A stretch of DNA of 64,000 nt from Pyropia yezoensis (lineage: Eukaryota; Rhodophyta; Bangiophyceae; Bangiales; Bangiaceae), in contig CM020618.1 of the NCBI GenBank assembly GCA_009829735.1, positions 18,523,346-18,587,345 on the forward strand, read 5' to 3'. Positions 32,231 through 41,476 of this stretch are shown piece after piece. The stretch's first letter is position 1, and each line of letters opens with the position of its first letter. A program made the position numbers and the translations under genes. The notes beneath the pieces were generated by a model. It saw only the letters and a list, made by a program, of their open reading frames with translations, made no database searches and was not told the DNA's origin.

Positions 32231-32568
32231 CCCCTGTCACCTGAACAAGGGTCGCTGCCCGCGCCGCCCGTCGAGCTGCCACTACTCCTTGCGCCGGCGC
32301 TGTTCGCAGGCGCCCCTCGCAGACGCCGCTGGCCCCGGGAAGAACGAGGCGCGCTGCCGCGGGTTCTCTCTGCTCCCCAAGAGTACTAGCAGCAAAGACC
32401 TGGAGAGAATGGGCCAATAGACTGGCTCGCACACAGAGCCGGTATCCAACCCTCGCCACACAACGCCCGCAATCTGCGTGAAAAAAGCCCCGCGACGAGG
32501 TCTCGCATGGCGAGATCGGACCCCCCCCCCCCTCTGGAGAGGCCGTACGGGGGCCTTCGGCACGGATT

Positions 32569-33037
32569 TGTGGCAGTATTGACCCCCAGGTAGGGAGGCA
32601 ACACGTGCCATGCAAGGGGCGGCAGGCCACTAGCCTGATCCGTTCCTCCCCCTGCATTTGGGTCCATATTCCCTAAGTTTGGGATAGTTAGCTTAGTAGT
32701 AAATCCAACTTGGATTTGAGGGTTTTCTGCATTTATCGTCTTGAATTTTCGTGTGGCCCGGTGGGCAGGTGCTGGGGTGGGAGATTCTGAGTGGCGAGAT
32801 TCTGAGTGGACCCTGGGGGGATAAGGGGAGGGACAGCGGGGCTTGGCCCGGCGTCCCCGTCCCGACCAAGAAACTGTTGGACCACACACCATCCTCTTGT
32901 TTGTCCGTGGGGGGTTTGCCCCACAACAGGGACAGAGTGTGTGCGACTTGCACTTCTTCCGGTTCCCCCGACACGGGAGGCAGCCCTTGCACACCGCCCC
33001 AACTTGGGTGCCGTGTGTGCATGTGGTTTTTGCCACA
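32569..33037 (+). repeat. 5' LTR of the chromovirus
   Basis: It begins TGTGGCA and ends TGCCACA, a perfect 7-bp inverted terminal repeat. Its differences from the 3' LTR lie in the GGCCCGGCG, AAGAAACTG, GTCCGTGGG, CTTGCACAC and CCGCCCCAA words. Confidence 0.9.
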
Positions 33038-33039
33038 TT

Positions 33040-33057
33040 TGGTGGAGCAGCAGGGGA
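33040..33057 (+). promoter_or_regulatory. primer-binding site of the chromovirus
   Basis: TGGTGGAGCAGCAGGGGA starts two bases after the LTR end. TGG pairs with the CCA of a tRNA, so priming by a tRNA 3' end is expected. Which tRNA is used cannot be read from this window. Confidence 0.8.
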
Positions 33058-33156
33058 CAGAGGTAAGCTTTACCTCCGGGTGCACCCGGGTGTAGGGGGC
33101 CCTCTGTCTCAGAGGAACGGTGGACTTGGACCGTGTCATACGGATCGTCAGCCAAC

Positions 33157-35103
33157 ATGGCTAGCTCGGACCCCCCGTCGTCCGGGGAGTACACGGGTGA
33201 CGCACGTACTTCAGTGCCTTTGAGTACTGGTGAGACACAGGTGGGTTTACCTGGGGTCGCAGAGGGACTAGAGGTCCCTCAAGTCAGCAGGACTGGAAGT
33301 GCGGGCGGGCAACAGGCCACCCCGACTCAGTCGGGAGTTCACTCGGGTGACACTTCTGATGTGGGTGGGCCGAAGTCTGGCCACCGTGTGGTATACTCAA
33401 CGGGAACGTCCCAAGGGGTGAGGACTGTCCCCGCGGGTTCCACTCGGGTTGGAGCCAACTTTGGCTTGGAGCCGTCGCCAACTAGGCTTTCGGAGGACGG
33501 CGGACCTCCGTTGGTCGGCGATGGGCTCGCGCCCATGCCCCCGGTTGAGACCCCTGAGGAACGTGGTTACCCCTCAGGTGGACTCCCGGAGGCGGACCGA
33601 GACTCAACTGGAGTCGTCAATCCCCTCCTCGCGGAAATTGTCCGTCGGGAGGCGACCAATGTGTTGCGGCAGACTTTGCCGGACCTGGTGGTCACGATGA
33701 CGAATACTATTCTGAATCAGATTGTGGCGAGTTTGCCAGATGGCCTTAATGTCCAGACCGGATTGGGGCTTTCGAGCCCGCAGGCGCAGGGGGAATCCCC
33801 CCTTACGCCTATCTCTGGTCGCCCCGAACTGGGGGCGACACCTGTGACTCCCAACGAGGGAGCCACACCGTACTCGGTGGGGCGTACGCCCTTCATGGGG
33901 GAGTTCCCCCCGGAAACGCCGGCGGCTACACCAAGCGCGCCGCGCCGGACTACAGGCACTGAGGGTGAACTTACCCCAGTGCCACAGCGGCTGTTCCCTC
34001 AACGTGAGGTGCCGCCAAAGATCCAGGTAGCCAACCCGGTCTACCAGAGGATCTTTGACTGTGAGACCTACGCCCTCCACAACAAGTCGGTGGTGTATGG
34101 TCCTGACCAGGCCCGAGCCATGGGCCGTGCCAAGAAGAATGCACTTCATTCTTTTGGGCACAAAGCGGAGTGGGATGGAACCCCCCCCCTCCGTGTCTTT
34201 GAGTTCCTACGTCGTTTCACAAAAGCCTGTGACGACAATGCCATAAGTGAAGGCATGGCGTTTTACATGCTACAGGAGTTTACGAAGGGCGACCTGCGGA
34301 CAGAACTTATGTCCGTCATGCCCAGCTCCTCAAGTGGAGGCGCTGGGGAGGTGACGTCCTATTTGGAGCTCGTCAACTGGTTGTTGAGAGCCATGGTTGA
34401 TGAGGCAGCGTTGGCTTCTCAAGTCGAGGAGTTTACGCAAGCCCATCAGGAAGAGGCGGAGGACGAGTTGTCCTTTGCGGAGCGAGTCCGTAAGCTCAAC
34501 AATCTTTGTGGGTTTATTCATCCACAAGCTGTGGTGAAGAGTCGGTTTGTGGAGGGACTCCATTGGTCAGTCCGGATGGAGACCCGGGAGCATAACACTG
34601 CCCGGGCGACCCTGGCCGAGTTGGCTAGGTTCGCCTATCGCAGAGGCGAGGCCTACCGCAAATTGCGGGAGGAACAACGCCAGGAGCGTCAGGCCGAGTT
34701 GGCCAAGGAACGGGAGGAGGCGCGCCAGGCCAGAGAGTTGAGAGAGGCACGCCGAATCCGCAAGGAGAGGGTGGTAGCTGCCGTGGGAACTTCCCAGGGT
34801 ATCCCTTCGTCTTCCCCAGTTGGGAAGACCCCTCCCGGAACAGACCATCGGTGTTGGAACTGCAACTCCGATGGACACTGGGCATACGATTGCCCCAAGT
34901 TGAGTAAACGCATCCAACAACTTGTTAGGAATGCGAGTAAGAAGTCGGCTACGAACGAAGTACGTTCACGCCGCGAGGGTGGGTCTCGACCGGTCGTCGC
35001 GGTCGCCACACCCTCGGCAGAGGAGGCGGACACGTCGTCCTCGGACTCGTCGTCTTCCTCCCCGCCCTCAGATTCGGACGCCAAGTCGGCGGGAAACGAA
35101 TGA
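33157..35103 (+). CDS. gag: Gag polyprotein of the chromovirus
   Basis: The 648-residue product has a long Pro/Thr/Gly-rich N-terminus. A capsid-like helical region follows (FLRRFTKACDDNAISEGMAF and onward). A charged Arg/Glu coiled coil comes next, then a CCHC zinc knuckle, CWNCNSDGHWAYDC, and a Ser/Asp-rich end. Such proteins assemble the cytoplasmic particle and bind element RNA. I took the ATG at 33157 because it stands in the CCAACATGGCTA context shared with the other gag at 843; the longer frame upstream has no ATG. The last sense codons contain GGGAAAC, and the TGA overlaps the ATG of the protease frame. Confidence 0.9.
   Translation: MASSDPPSSGEYTGDARTSVPLSTGETQVGLPGVAEGLEVPQVSRTGSAGGQQATPTQSGVHSGDTSDVGGPKSGHRVVYSTGTSQGVRTVPAGSTRVGANFGLEPSPTRLSEDGGPPLVGDGLAPMPPVETPEERGYPSGGLPEADRDSTGVVNPLLAEIVRREATNVLRQTLPDLVVTMTNTILNQIVASLPDGLNVQTGLGLSSPQAQGESPLTPISGRPELGATPVTPNEGATPYSVGRTPFMGEFPPETPAATPSAPRRTTGTEGELTPVPQRLFPQREVPPKIQVANPVYQRIFDCETYALHNKSVVYGPDQARAMGRAKKNALHSFGHKAEWDGTPPLRVFEFLRRFTKACDDNAISEGMAFYMLQEFTKGDLRTELMSVMPSSSSGGAGEVTSYLELVNWLLRAMVDEAALASQVEEFTQAHQEEAEDELSFAERVRKLNNLCGFIHPQAVVKSRFVEGLHWSVRMETREHNTARATLAELARFAYRRGEAYRKLREEQRQERQAELAKEREEARQARELREARRIRKERVVAAVGTSQGIPSSSPVGKTPPGTDHRCWNCNSDGHWAYDCPKLSKRIQQLVRNASKKSATNEVRSRREGGSRPVVAVATPSAEEADTSSSDSSSSSPPSDSDAKSAGNE
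35091..35103 (+). promoter_or_regulatory. GGGAAAC slippery heptamer and ATGA overlap at the gag end
   Basis: GGGAAAC at 35091-35097 is read in gag as xxG-GGA-AAC, the X-XXY-YYZ phase required for -1 slippage. The protease frame is the -1 frame. Three bases on, ATGA joins the protease ATG (35100-35102) to the gag TGA. Downstream, GGGGCTG and CAGCCTC about 21 bases apart could pair, but the fold is uncertain. Confidence 0.6.
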
Positions 35104-35600
35104 CCGTTGGGGCTGGTCGTCCGAAGCTCACAACGGCAGCCTCGGCCAAGTGGGCCAGGAGCACGAACCAACCGTGCCGGATACTGCGGCGACCTAAGGG
35201 AGTCCGCCCACCTCGGGTAGGACTCCCCAAGAACGTAAACCCACGTCGGGTCATCGCGGTGCTGACGAGTGAGAACTTCCAGGTGGCTGGACGGGTGCAA
35301 TTTGCCCCCGGCCGCGCCTGTTGTGCCCGTATCGTACTTGATACCGGGTCAGGAGCCTCCTTGATACGCAAGTCGCTATTACCAAAGGAGGTGAAGCTCC
35401 AACGCTGGAGGTCCAAAGCTGACCGTATGATTGACATCAATGGTGGGGTACTTCCCATCGTTGGTGCCGTGACCCTACCAACTAGGTTGGGGACTCATGA
35501 GGTCGACGTGACCTATGGTGTAGTTGAGAATATATCGGTACCCCTGCTTCTGGGTACCCCTTATGTTGTTACACAAGTGCCTTTGATTTTGTGGCCCTGA
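35100..35600 (+). CDS. aspartic protease frame
   Basis: The frame, -1 relative to gag, contains ARIVLDTGSGASLI, the D-T-G-S active site of retropepsins, and later VPLLLGTPYV, the conserved flap-side hydrophobic/Gly block. It ends at TGA (35598-35600). The enzyme would mature Gag and Pol. Translation could come from -1 frameshifting at GGGAAAC or from re-initiation at the ATGA overlap. Confidence 0.85.
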   Translation: MTVGAGRPKLTTAASAKWARSTNQPCRILRRPKGVRPPRVGLPKNVNPRRVIAVLTSENFQVAGRVQFAPGRACCARIVLDTGSGASLIRKSLLPKEVKLQRWRSKADRMIDINGGVLPIVGAVTLPTRLGTHEVDVTYGVVENISVPLLLGTPYVVTQVPLILWP

Positions 35601-38346
35601 GTACTGGGTCAAGTTGATGAATGGGGAGACTATCCCCATCCTTGGTAAGGGAAAGTCTGTGGCTCCTGTGACAGTTTCACAGTCGATGCCTGTTTGCTCT
35701 GTGAGGGAAGGGTTTACTGCTACCCTGCGTCTAGCCCGTAAAGTCACGTTGCCCCCCAACTCGGTGGCGCACGTTGACGTTGTAACTGATTATACGGGGA
35801 ACGGGTTGGTGCACCCTCACCCCCGTCTTGCTCGCAAGCACCAAGTGCATGTTGCCCTTGGCACGATGGACTCCAAAGCCCGAGTCCCGTGGAGGATACA
35901 GGTGATGAACCTGAGCTCGTCGCCCCAGTACTTCAAGTCGAGAGCCAAGTTCGGCTATATCGACCAACACGAGGGACCGGTAGTAGCGGTCACCCTCAAC
36001 GCGGGCGCAAGTAGCGACCCGAAGTCCGGAAAGGAGAAGCATCAAGCCAAGTCGGCCGCCTCTCCTCGGCCCCATGTGAACATGGAGGGTGTCCCCCCCA
36101 GGTTGAGGGTTCAAGTTGAACGCCTCTTGGACCAATATCACAAGTTGTGGGATGGTCAATTGGGACTCATGAGAGCCACCCAACACCGGATCGAGTTGAA
36201 GCCCGGTGCACCCCCTATACGCCAACAACCGTATAGAGGAGGACCTCGTTCAAGGGCCCTCGTTAAGGAGCAAGTTGCTCGCATGGAGGCCCTCGATGTG
36301 ATCGAGGCCAGCAACGCCGAGTGGGCGAGTCCGGTGGTTATCGTCCCCAAAGTTGATGGGACCCCCCGGTTTTGTATCGACTACCGTAAGCTCAACGAGA
36401 GCACAGTGAAGGACAGTTATCCCCTACCTAGGATGGACGACTGTCTGGACTCTCTGGGGGAGGCAAACGTGTTCTCTACCCTGGACTGTAACGCGGGGTA
36501 CTGGCAAATTCCCATTGCCCCGGAGGACAGGCATAAAACTACCTTTACCTGTCACTGTGGTACCTACCAGTGCAAGCGCCTACCGTTTGGTCTGTGTAAC
36601 GCGCCGGCAACTTTCCAGCGCGCTATGGACATGATTCTGGCCGGAGTACGGCGGCAGGTCTGTCTTGTGTACCTAGACGATATCATTGTGTTCTCCCGAA
36701 GTCCGGAGGAACACATTGGCCATCTTGGCCAGGTGTTCAAGCTACTTGCTGACGCCGGTGTGTCACTGAAGGCGAGTAAGTGCCACCTCTTCACTCAAGA
36801 GGTGGAGTACTTGGGACATGTTGTCCGTCCGGGGCGTCTCAGTGTTAACGAGAAGAACTTGAGGGCCATTCGTAAGGCTCAGTACCCCCGGACCCAGACC
36901 CAGATGAGGAGCTTCCTCGGGATGTGTAACGTATACCGACGTTTCACCAAGGGCTTCGCCAAGGTGGCGAAGCCGTTGAATGAGCTAGTGAGCTCAACGC
37001 TACCGAAGAACCTGCCTCCCCCAAGTCGGGTGGAGCAGGAATCCTTTGAGACTCTTCGGGACCTTCTGCTGAAGCCCCCTATCCTGGCTATTCCCAGGTT
37101 GGGAGGCCACTACATCCTGGATGTGGACGCTAGCTACGACCAACTTGGTTGTGTGTTGCTTCAGCAGCAGCCGGACAAGGAGTACTTGCCAGTGGGATAC
37201 TTCAGCAAGGGGCTGAACTCGGCCGAGAAGAACTACGGAGTCACCGAGTTGGAAGGACTCGCAGTGGTGTGGGCGGTGACGTCACTTCGTCACTACCTAG
37301 AGGGTGAGAAGTTCCTCATCCGCTGTGACCACCGCGCGTTGCAGTTCATCTTTAAGACGGGCTGTACGAACACTCGTCTCAATCGGTGGAGGGTGCGACT
37401 GGCACCCTTCAACTTTGACATTGAGTACCGACCTGGCAGGCAACATGCCCTTGCCGACGGCCTCTCTCGGGTACCTACCGAGGGGCTGGACACTAACCCA
37501 GTCGATGAGGACATCCCCATCGTGGGGGTAGTCACGCGCTCGGGTCAGGCGTTGAACCCCGAGGCGCCAGGGAACAAGAAGTACTTGCCCCTGTCCCTGG
37601 ACGAGGTGGTGAAGGCCCAGGCCGAGGATCCCTTCTGCAAGTCGCAGAGGGATACACTGGATACAGTGGTGGAGACGCGTTTCTTTCTGGGAGACGATGG
37701 CCTCCTCATGAGGAGGGGGGTATTCCAAGGGGCTGAACAACTTGTCGTCCCCGCATCCCTCAAGGACAGTATCCTTGAGAGGGAGCACAACGCTCCCACG
37801 GGTGGACACCTGGGGTCTAGTAAACTGTACCAGACCCTGAGGACCAGGTACTACTGGCCGTCCATGGTGGTGGACATCTACAGTTGGGTGGCTGCCTGCA
37901 CAAGTTGTGCACAGAACCGTCTGATGGAACGGCGGCCTACTACGGCTATGCTATTGTTCCCGGCCAAGGAGCCCTTCGCCGCGTTGGCGATGGACATCCT
38001 TGGGCCACTGCCAGTGACCGAGGAGGGGAACCAGTACCTCCTGGTCATCTGTGACCGCTTCACGAAACTTACGCGAGCGATCCCACTGGCAGAGATCACG
38101 GCCATGTCGGTCGTGTCAGCCCTCCTAGATCACGGGGTTGCCGCGTATGGCATCCCGGATAGTACACTATCGGACAATGGACCGCAATTTGCGTCTGTAC
38201 TGTTTCAGGGAGTGCTGGATATGTTGGGGGTTAAGGCAAACTATGCCACCCCCTACCACCCACAAACTAATGGGCAGGTGGAGCGCTTCAACAAAACTAT
38301 TGTTAGGCAGCTGCGCCACTATGTGAGTGAGCACGTGAAGACGTGA
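35587..38346 (+). CDS. pol: Pol: reverse transcriptase, RNase H and integrase (stopped by TGA)
   Basis: The frame opens after a TGA at 35584-35586 and overlaps the protease end; the first ATG is 35614. It encodes RT (FCIDYRKLN, LPFGLCNAPATFQ, VYLDDIIVFS), an RNase H (DVDAS, TELEGLAVVWA, CDHRAL, ADGLSR), an HHCC zinc finger (HNAPTGGH ... CTSC), and the integrase core with the DDE residues in MDILGP, LSDNGPQF and GQVERFN. It stops at TGA (38344-38346), where W is expected before DQYISILTTAYN, and the same frame continues after the stop. A TGG-to-TGA mutation is the simplest cause. These enzymes copy and insert the element. Confidence 0.92.
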   Translation, partial: FCGPEYWVKLMNGETIPILGKGKSVAPVTVSQSMPVCSVREGFTATLRLARKVTLPPNSVAHVDVVTDYTGNGLVHPHPRLARKHQVHVALGTMDSKARVPWRIQVMNLSSSPQYFKSRAKFGYIDQHEGPVVAVTLNAGASSDPKSGKEKHQAKSAASPRPHVNMEGVPPRLRVQVERLLDQYHKLWDGQLGLMRATQHRIELKPGAPPIRQQPYRGGPRSRALVKEQVARMEALDVIEASNAEWASPVVIVPKVDGTPRFCIDYRKLNESTVKDSYPLPRMDDCLDSLGEANVFSTLDCNAGYWQIPIAPEDRHKTTFTCHCGTYQCKRLPFGLCNAPATFQRAMDMILAGVRRQVCLVYLDDIIVFSRSPEEHIGHLGQVFKLLADAGVSLKASKCHLFTQEVEYLGHVVRPGRLSVNEKNLRAIRKAQYPRTQTQMRSFLGMCNVYRRFTKGFAKVAKPLNELVSSTLPKNLPPPSRVEQESFETLRDLLLKPPILAIPRLGGHYILDVDASYDQLGCVLLQQQPDKEYLPVGYFSKGLNSAEKNYGVTELEGLAVVWAVTSLRHYLEGEKFLIRCDHRALQFIFKTGCTNTRLNRWRVRLAPFNFDIEYRPGRQHALADGLSRVPTEGLDTNPVDEDIPIVGVVTRSGQALNPEAPGNKKYLPLSLDEVVKAQAEDPFCKSQRDTLDTVVETRFFLGDDGLLMRRGVFQGAEQLVVPASLKDSILEREHNAPTGGHLGSSKLYQTLRTRYYWPSMVVDIYSWVAACTSCAQNRLMERRPTTAMLLFPAKEPFAALAMDILGPLPVTEEGNQYLLVICDRFTKLTRAIPLAEITAMSVVSALLDHGVAAYGIPDSTLSDNGPQFASVLFQGVLDMLGVKANYATPYHPQTNGQVERFNKTIVRQLRHYVSEHVKT

Positions 38347-39084
38347 GACCAATACATTTCTATTCTTACTACCGCCTACAATTCGCAGGTTCACTCATCT
38401 ACCGGGGAAGTACCCCTCGCTTTTGTGACCCCCCGTCGTGTGCGGTCTATTGCCGTGCGGCGGTCTCTCCCAACTAGGGAGGATGGTGGCAGTACGCCTA
38501 CTCCTACTGAGAGTAAGGCGGAGTTCGCTGCTAGGCTTGAAAACCTCATCCCTAAAGTCAGGGCTGAGATGGACAAAGCACAAAAGCGCTACAAGCGTAC
38601 CTTTGACAAAAAGGTGCGCAATACTAAGCACGTCCCCGAGCAGGGTGACTGGGTGCTGGTACACTCGCACACCCCAACTGGCGGTAAGCTGGTATTCCAG
38701 ACGAAGGGGCCGTACCAGGTCCTTCGTACTGATGGGCGGCGCTGCACCATCGAAAGTGACGATGGGGTCCGCACAGTGAACGGACAGGACGTGGTCAAAG
38801 TTGCACCACCGCCTGCAGGCGACCCAGCTTGGGCGCGTGCTTTGGAAGCGTGGCGCCTCCCCTCACTGCCTGCGGCCAAACAGGGCCCGCAGGAGTATGT
38901 GTTCGATAAGTTCATCGACCACGGATGGGATGAAGACACTGACCGCCTCATGTTGAGGGTGCGTTGGTTTGGCTACAAAGCCAAGGACGATAAGTGGGAG
39001 TATGTGGAGGACCTTCCCGCTGAGAAGGTCCGGGCGTACTGTGCCCGGAATGAGATAGACCCTAACAGCCCTCCCTCAACCTAA
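38347..39084 (+). CDS. pol: Pol C-terminus: integrase tail and chromodomain
   Basis: This is the continuation of pol in the same frame after the TGA. It completes the integrase helices (AYNSQVHSSTGEVPLAF), then a GPY/F-type module (QTKGPYQVLRTDGRRCTIES). It ends with a chromodomain (LRVRWFGYKAKDDKWEYVED and a final acidic/aromatic helix). Chromodomains direct chromovirus integration through chromatin contacts. Without read-through of the TGA this part would not be made. Confidence 0.85.
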   Translation, partial: DQYISILTTAYNSQVHSSTGEVPLAFVTPRRVRSIAVRRSLPTREDGGSTPTPTESKAEFAARLENLIPKVRAEMDKAQKRYKRTFDKKVRNTKHVPEQGDWVLVHSHTPTGGKLVFQTKGPYQVLRTDGRRCTIESDDGVRTVNGQDVVKVAPPPAGDPAWARALEAWRLPSLPAAKQGPQEYVFDKFIDHGWDEDTDRLMLRVRWFGYKAKDDKWEYVEDLPAEKVRAYCARNEIDPNSPPST

Positions 39085-39173
39085 GGGAAGGCCGAGCAAC
39101 AGTGCCAAGAGAGTGCTTCAAGTGGAAGTGGTACGCAGAGTGGCTTTTAACTACAGCCCTAACCCTCACACTC

Positions 39174-41138
39174 TCACAACAAAGGCAGCTGCCAACTAGG
39201 CACGCATGCTAGACTCTCCCACTCCACGGCCCTCGCCCTCACGTGGAGGCGAGCGGCGAGACCCACGCCGATAACGGTCTCCACTCGTTGGAAGGGGCGG
39301 CGGCTCCAAGTCAGAACCGTCGCGCCCTTCACGGTCGCGCAAGTGGCGCCGACCGTGGCTACTCTTCTGCCTGGTCTTGCGCGCAAGTTTGCGACGCAGA
39401 CGCTGGACAGACTCCGTCTCCGACGGGGTAGAGGACTCCGAAACGGAGTAAGACAACTCTTCTTCCGACACGGTGAAGAGCGCCGCGAGTGTCGGCGACG
39501 ACGGCGAGGAGGCGAGTATGCCCGGCTCGCGCGACGTTTGCCACGCCCAAGTGGGGCTGGCTGGGGCATAATAGCCCCAATGCGAGCCAACTCGGCTGTC
39601 ATAAACTCCGCCACCGACTCGCAACTCGCGGTCGCCACTGCAGTACGAACGCGCTCCTCAAGTTGAGGAGTCTCGGAACTTTGGAGGGTTGCGGTCGACG
39701 CGGCCAACCAGGAAATGGTGCGCAGCAACGTGGTGATCATCATCTCTGAGGTTAGAGGCGTGGGCGGTAACACCAACTTGGGGTATACCGTCAGGAGGGT
39801 GGCCCCCAAGTTGGAAGACACCGGGGTGGATGACTCCACGGCCACGCTGATCGGGATGTTCCCGTGAGGCTGGAAAGGAACAGGAGGAAGCGGAGGGGCA
39901 CGCCGAGGTGGCGGTACCCGGGTATAACTGCGACCCCGACTTGGGGCCCCCGCAGTAGGTTGAGTCATATGGTCATCATATGAGGGCACAGCCATAACTA
40001 TGGGCTTGTCCGGGGGTGGCGCAGTGTGGCGATCCACCCCCGGGGCATACGGGTAGTCCCCGATGCCCAACCCCTCTCGTAGGACCACACGGCCGTCGTG
40101 AAGTTCACGAGCGACCCACACGAACTGGCGAAGTGCGCCATCGTCCTTGGGCCCACGAGTGGGGCGGCGAAACTTGTGCTCAATGCTCTCCCACTCGATG
40201 AACTTATGGAGCCGGAGCATCTCATCAAGTAGAGTGAGTTGTCCTGATGAGCACCCCTCAGCAACTAGCTGAGGGGTGAGCTGTTCCAAACCTTGGATGA
40301 GCCGGAGGGGGAGATGCCAGAGCATCCCCCGCCGCTGAACACAAGACACCCAGGTCGACATGACCTCGAGGAGCCACTGGGTGGCCAACATGGCCCACAC
40401 CAGGTGATCAGGGCCAACCGTCAACATGACGGAGCCGAAGTGGTCAAGCAACCGTGGCAGCAACGCCGGGAACCCGTAGGGGACCTCAACTTGAGGCCAC
40501 CACTCGGGCTTCTTCGGATAGTACTGCTCCTTGCTGGCAGCAGACTGTTGAGGAAACTCAAGTTGAGCCGAGGTCACCAAGTAGGGACCTCGCCGGAAGT
40601 CTTTCTCCATCCGCACATCAAAGTGATGAGTGTGCGGATCGGCCTCGTGGAGGTACGGGGGGCGAGTTGCCACCGCGTCCCAAGTAAAGGTCGGCAAGTC
40701 GCCGGGACCCGGGATAGTTCCCCCGCGGTCCACCATGGCCTTGGCACGCTGAACGTCCTCAACCTCCTCATCGTCCAGGAAGGCAAACTGGTCCGTCCTG
40801 AAACCGGCAGGGAACCCGACCCTACGGGGATACTTCTCCCGTAGGCGGTCCCATACCCGATTCATCGCTGCGCCAAGTCGGCCACAGCGAAGAACAGTCA
40901 ACCCCTCCTCATAGAGAGGCCAAGCGGGGTAAAACCACCGCCCCAAGGCCTCACGCGGGACAGCTTGTCCCGCCTCCGGGGGAGACCCCGCCGTCAACCC
41001 AAAGCCGGGTGACGCGGGAGTCCCATCCCCCGGAGCGATCGCGGAGCCCCCGCCGGAAGTCCCGGCGGGTGCTGCACCGTAGGTGGTGTCCTCCATACGC
41101 TCATCTAGAGAGTCCGTCTCCACTCCCGGGGTCGCCAT
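39174..41138 (-). CDS. antisense ORF of the chromovirus, unknown protein family
   Basis: A minus-strand ORF of 654 codons from the ATG at 41138 (Kozak-like AGCCATGG). It lies between the chromodomain end and the 3' LTR and converges on pol. Core blocks are RVWDRLREKYPRRVGFPAGF (about 94-113), WWPQVEVPYG (213-222), VWAMLATQWLLEV (247-259), QRRGMLWHLPLRL (268-280) and DGRVVLREGLGI. A Pro-rich linker and an Arg/Ser-rich basic tail follow. A neighbouring frame at 39196-39624 gives a different Ser/Glu and Arg-rich tail, so the true C-terminus may be shifted. The core blocks recur in three other places in this window, which argues for a real protein. I do not recognise the family. The basic tail suggests nucleic-acid binding, as inference. 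Confidence 0.75.
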   Translation of the reverse strand: MATPGVETDSLDERMEDTTYGAAPAGTSGGGSAIAPGDGTPASPGFGLTAGSPPEAGQAVPREALGRWFYPAWPLYEEGLTVLRCGRLGAAMNRVWDRLREKYPRRVGFPAGFRTDQFAFLDDEEVEDVQRAKAMVDRGGTIPGPGDLPTFTWDAVATRPPYLHEADPHTHHFDVRMEKDFRRGPYLVTSAQLEFPQQSAASKEQYYPKKPEWWPQVEVPYGFPALLPRLLDHFGSVMLTVGPDHLVWAMLATQWLLEVMSTWVSCVQRRGMLWHLPLRLIQGLEQLTPQLVAEGCSSGQLTLLDEMLRLHKFIEWESIEHKFRRPTRGPKDDGALRQFVWVARELHDGRVVLREGLGIGDYPYAPGVDRHTAPPPDKPIVMAVPSYDDHMTQPTAGAPSRGRSYTRVPPPRRAPPLPPVPFQPHGNIPISVAVESSTPVSSNLGATLLTVYPKLVLPPTPLTSEMMITTLLRTISWLAASTATLQSSETPQLEERVRTAVATASCESVAEFMTAELARIGAIMPQPAPLGRGKRRASRAYSPPRRRRRHSRRSSPCRKKSCLTPFRSPLPRRRRSLSSVCVANLRARPGRRVATVGATCATVKGATVLTWSRRPFQRVETVIGVGLAARLHVRARAVEWESLACVPSWQLPLL

Positions 41139-41463
41139 GGCTCTCCCCAAGTTGGGGAGAGACGCTCTGGCTATCGCGGCACGAGACGCGCCTCGAGTTG
41201 AGGGGGACTCGGATCGTGGGTATACGGGTGGCCTCCCCAGCGTGGGGCGGCCCAGTGGAAGGTGAAGGGGAGGTGGTGGTGATGGTGAAGTGTGAACTGA
41301 GGAAAGCAAGCTGCCGAGTGGGCAAGCTTGAGGAGAGGGGCGGTCAACGTGACCGCCTCCACATCCGTGTTACGTACTCGATGGGGGACAGCAAGTCGCG
41401 CCCCCAACGCCGAGACGTGCGTTTACGCACCCCCTCACAGGGCCGACCGGGTCGGTCGGAACT

Positions 41464-41476
41464 GAGGAGAGGGGAG
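41464..41476 (+). promoter_or_regulatory. polypurine tract
   Basis: GAGGAGAGGGGAG lies directly before the 3' LTR. It is all purine and in the right place to prime plus-strand synthesis. Confidence 0.75.

Noticed and set aside
32231..32568. Extension of the family A LTR up to the chromovirus insertion
   Set aside because: Sequence after about 32230 does not match the left-edge LTR and no CA terminus with matching flank follows.
39196..39624. Separate small gene in the frame overlapping the end of the antisense ORF
   Set aside because: Its Ser/Glu and Arg-rich content could be the true C-terminus after a frameshift, but there is no evidence for an independent start.
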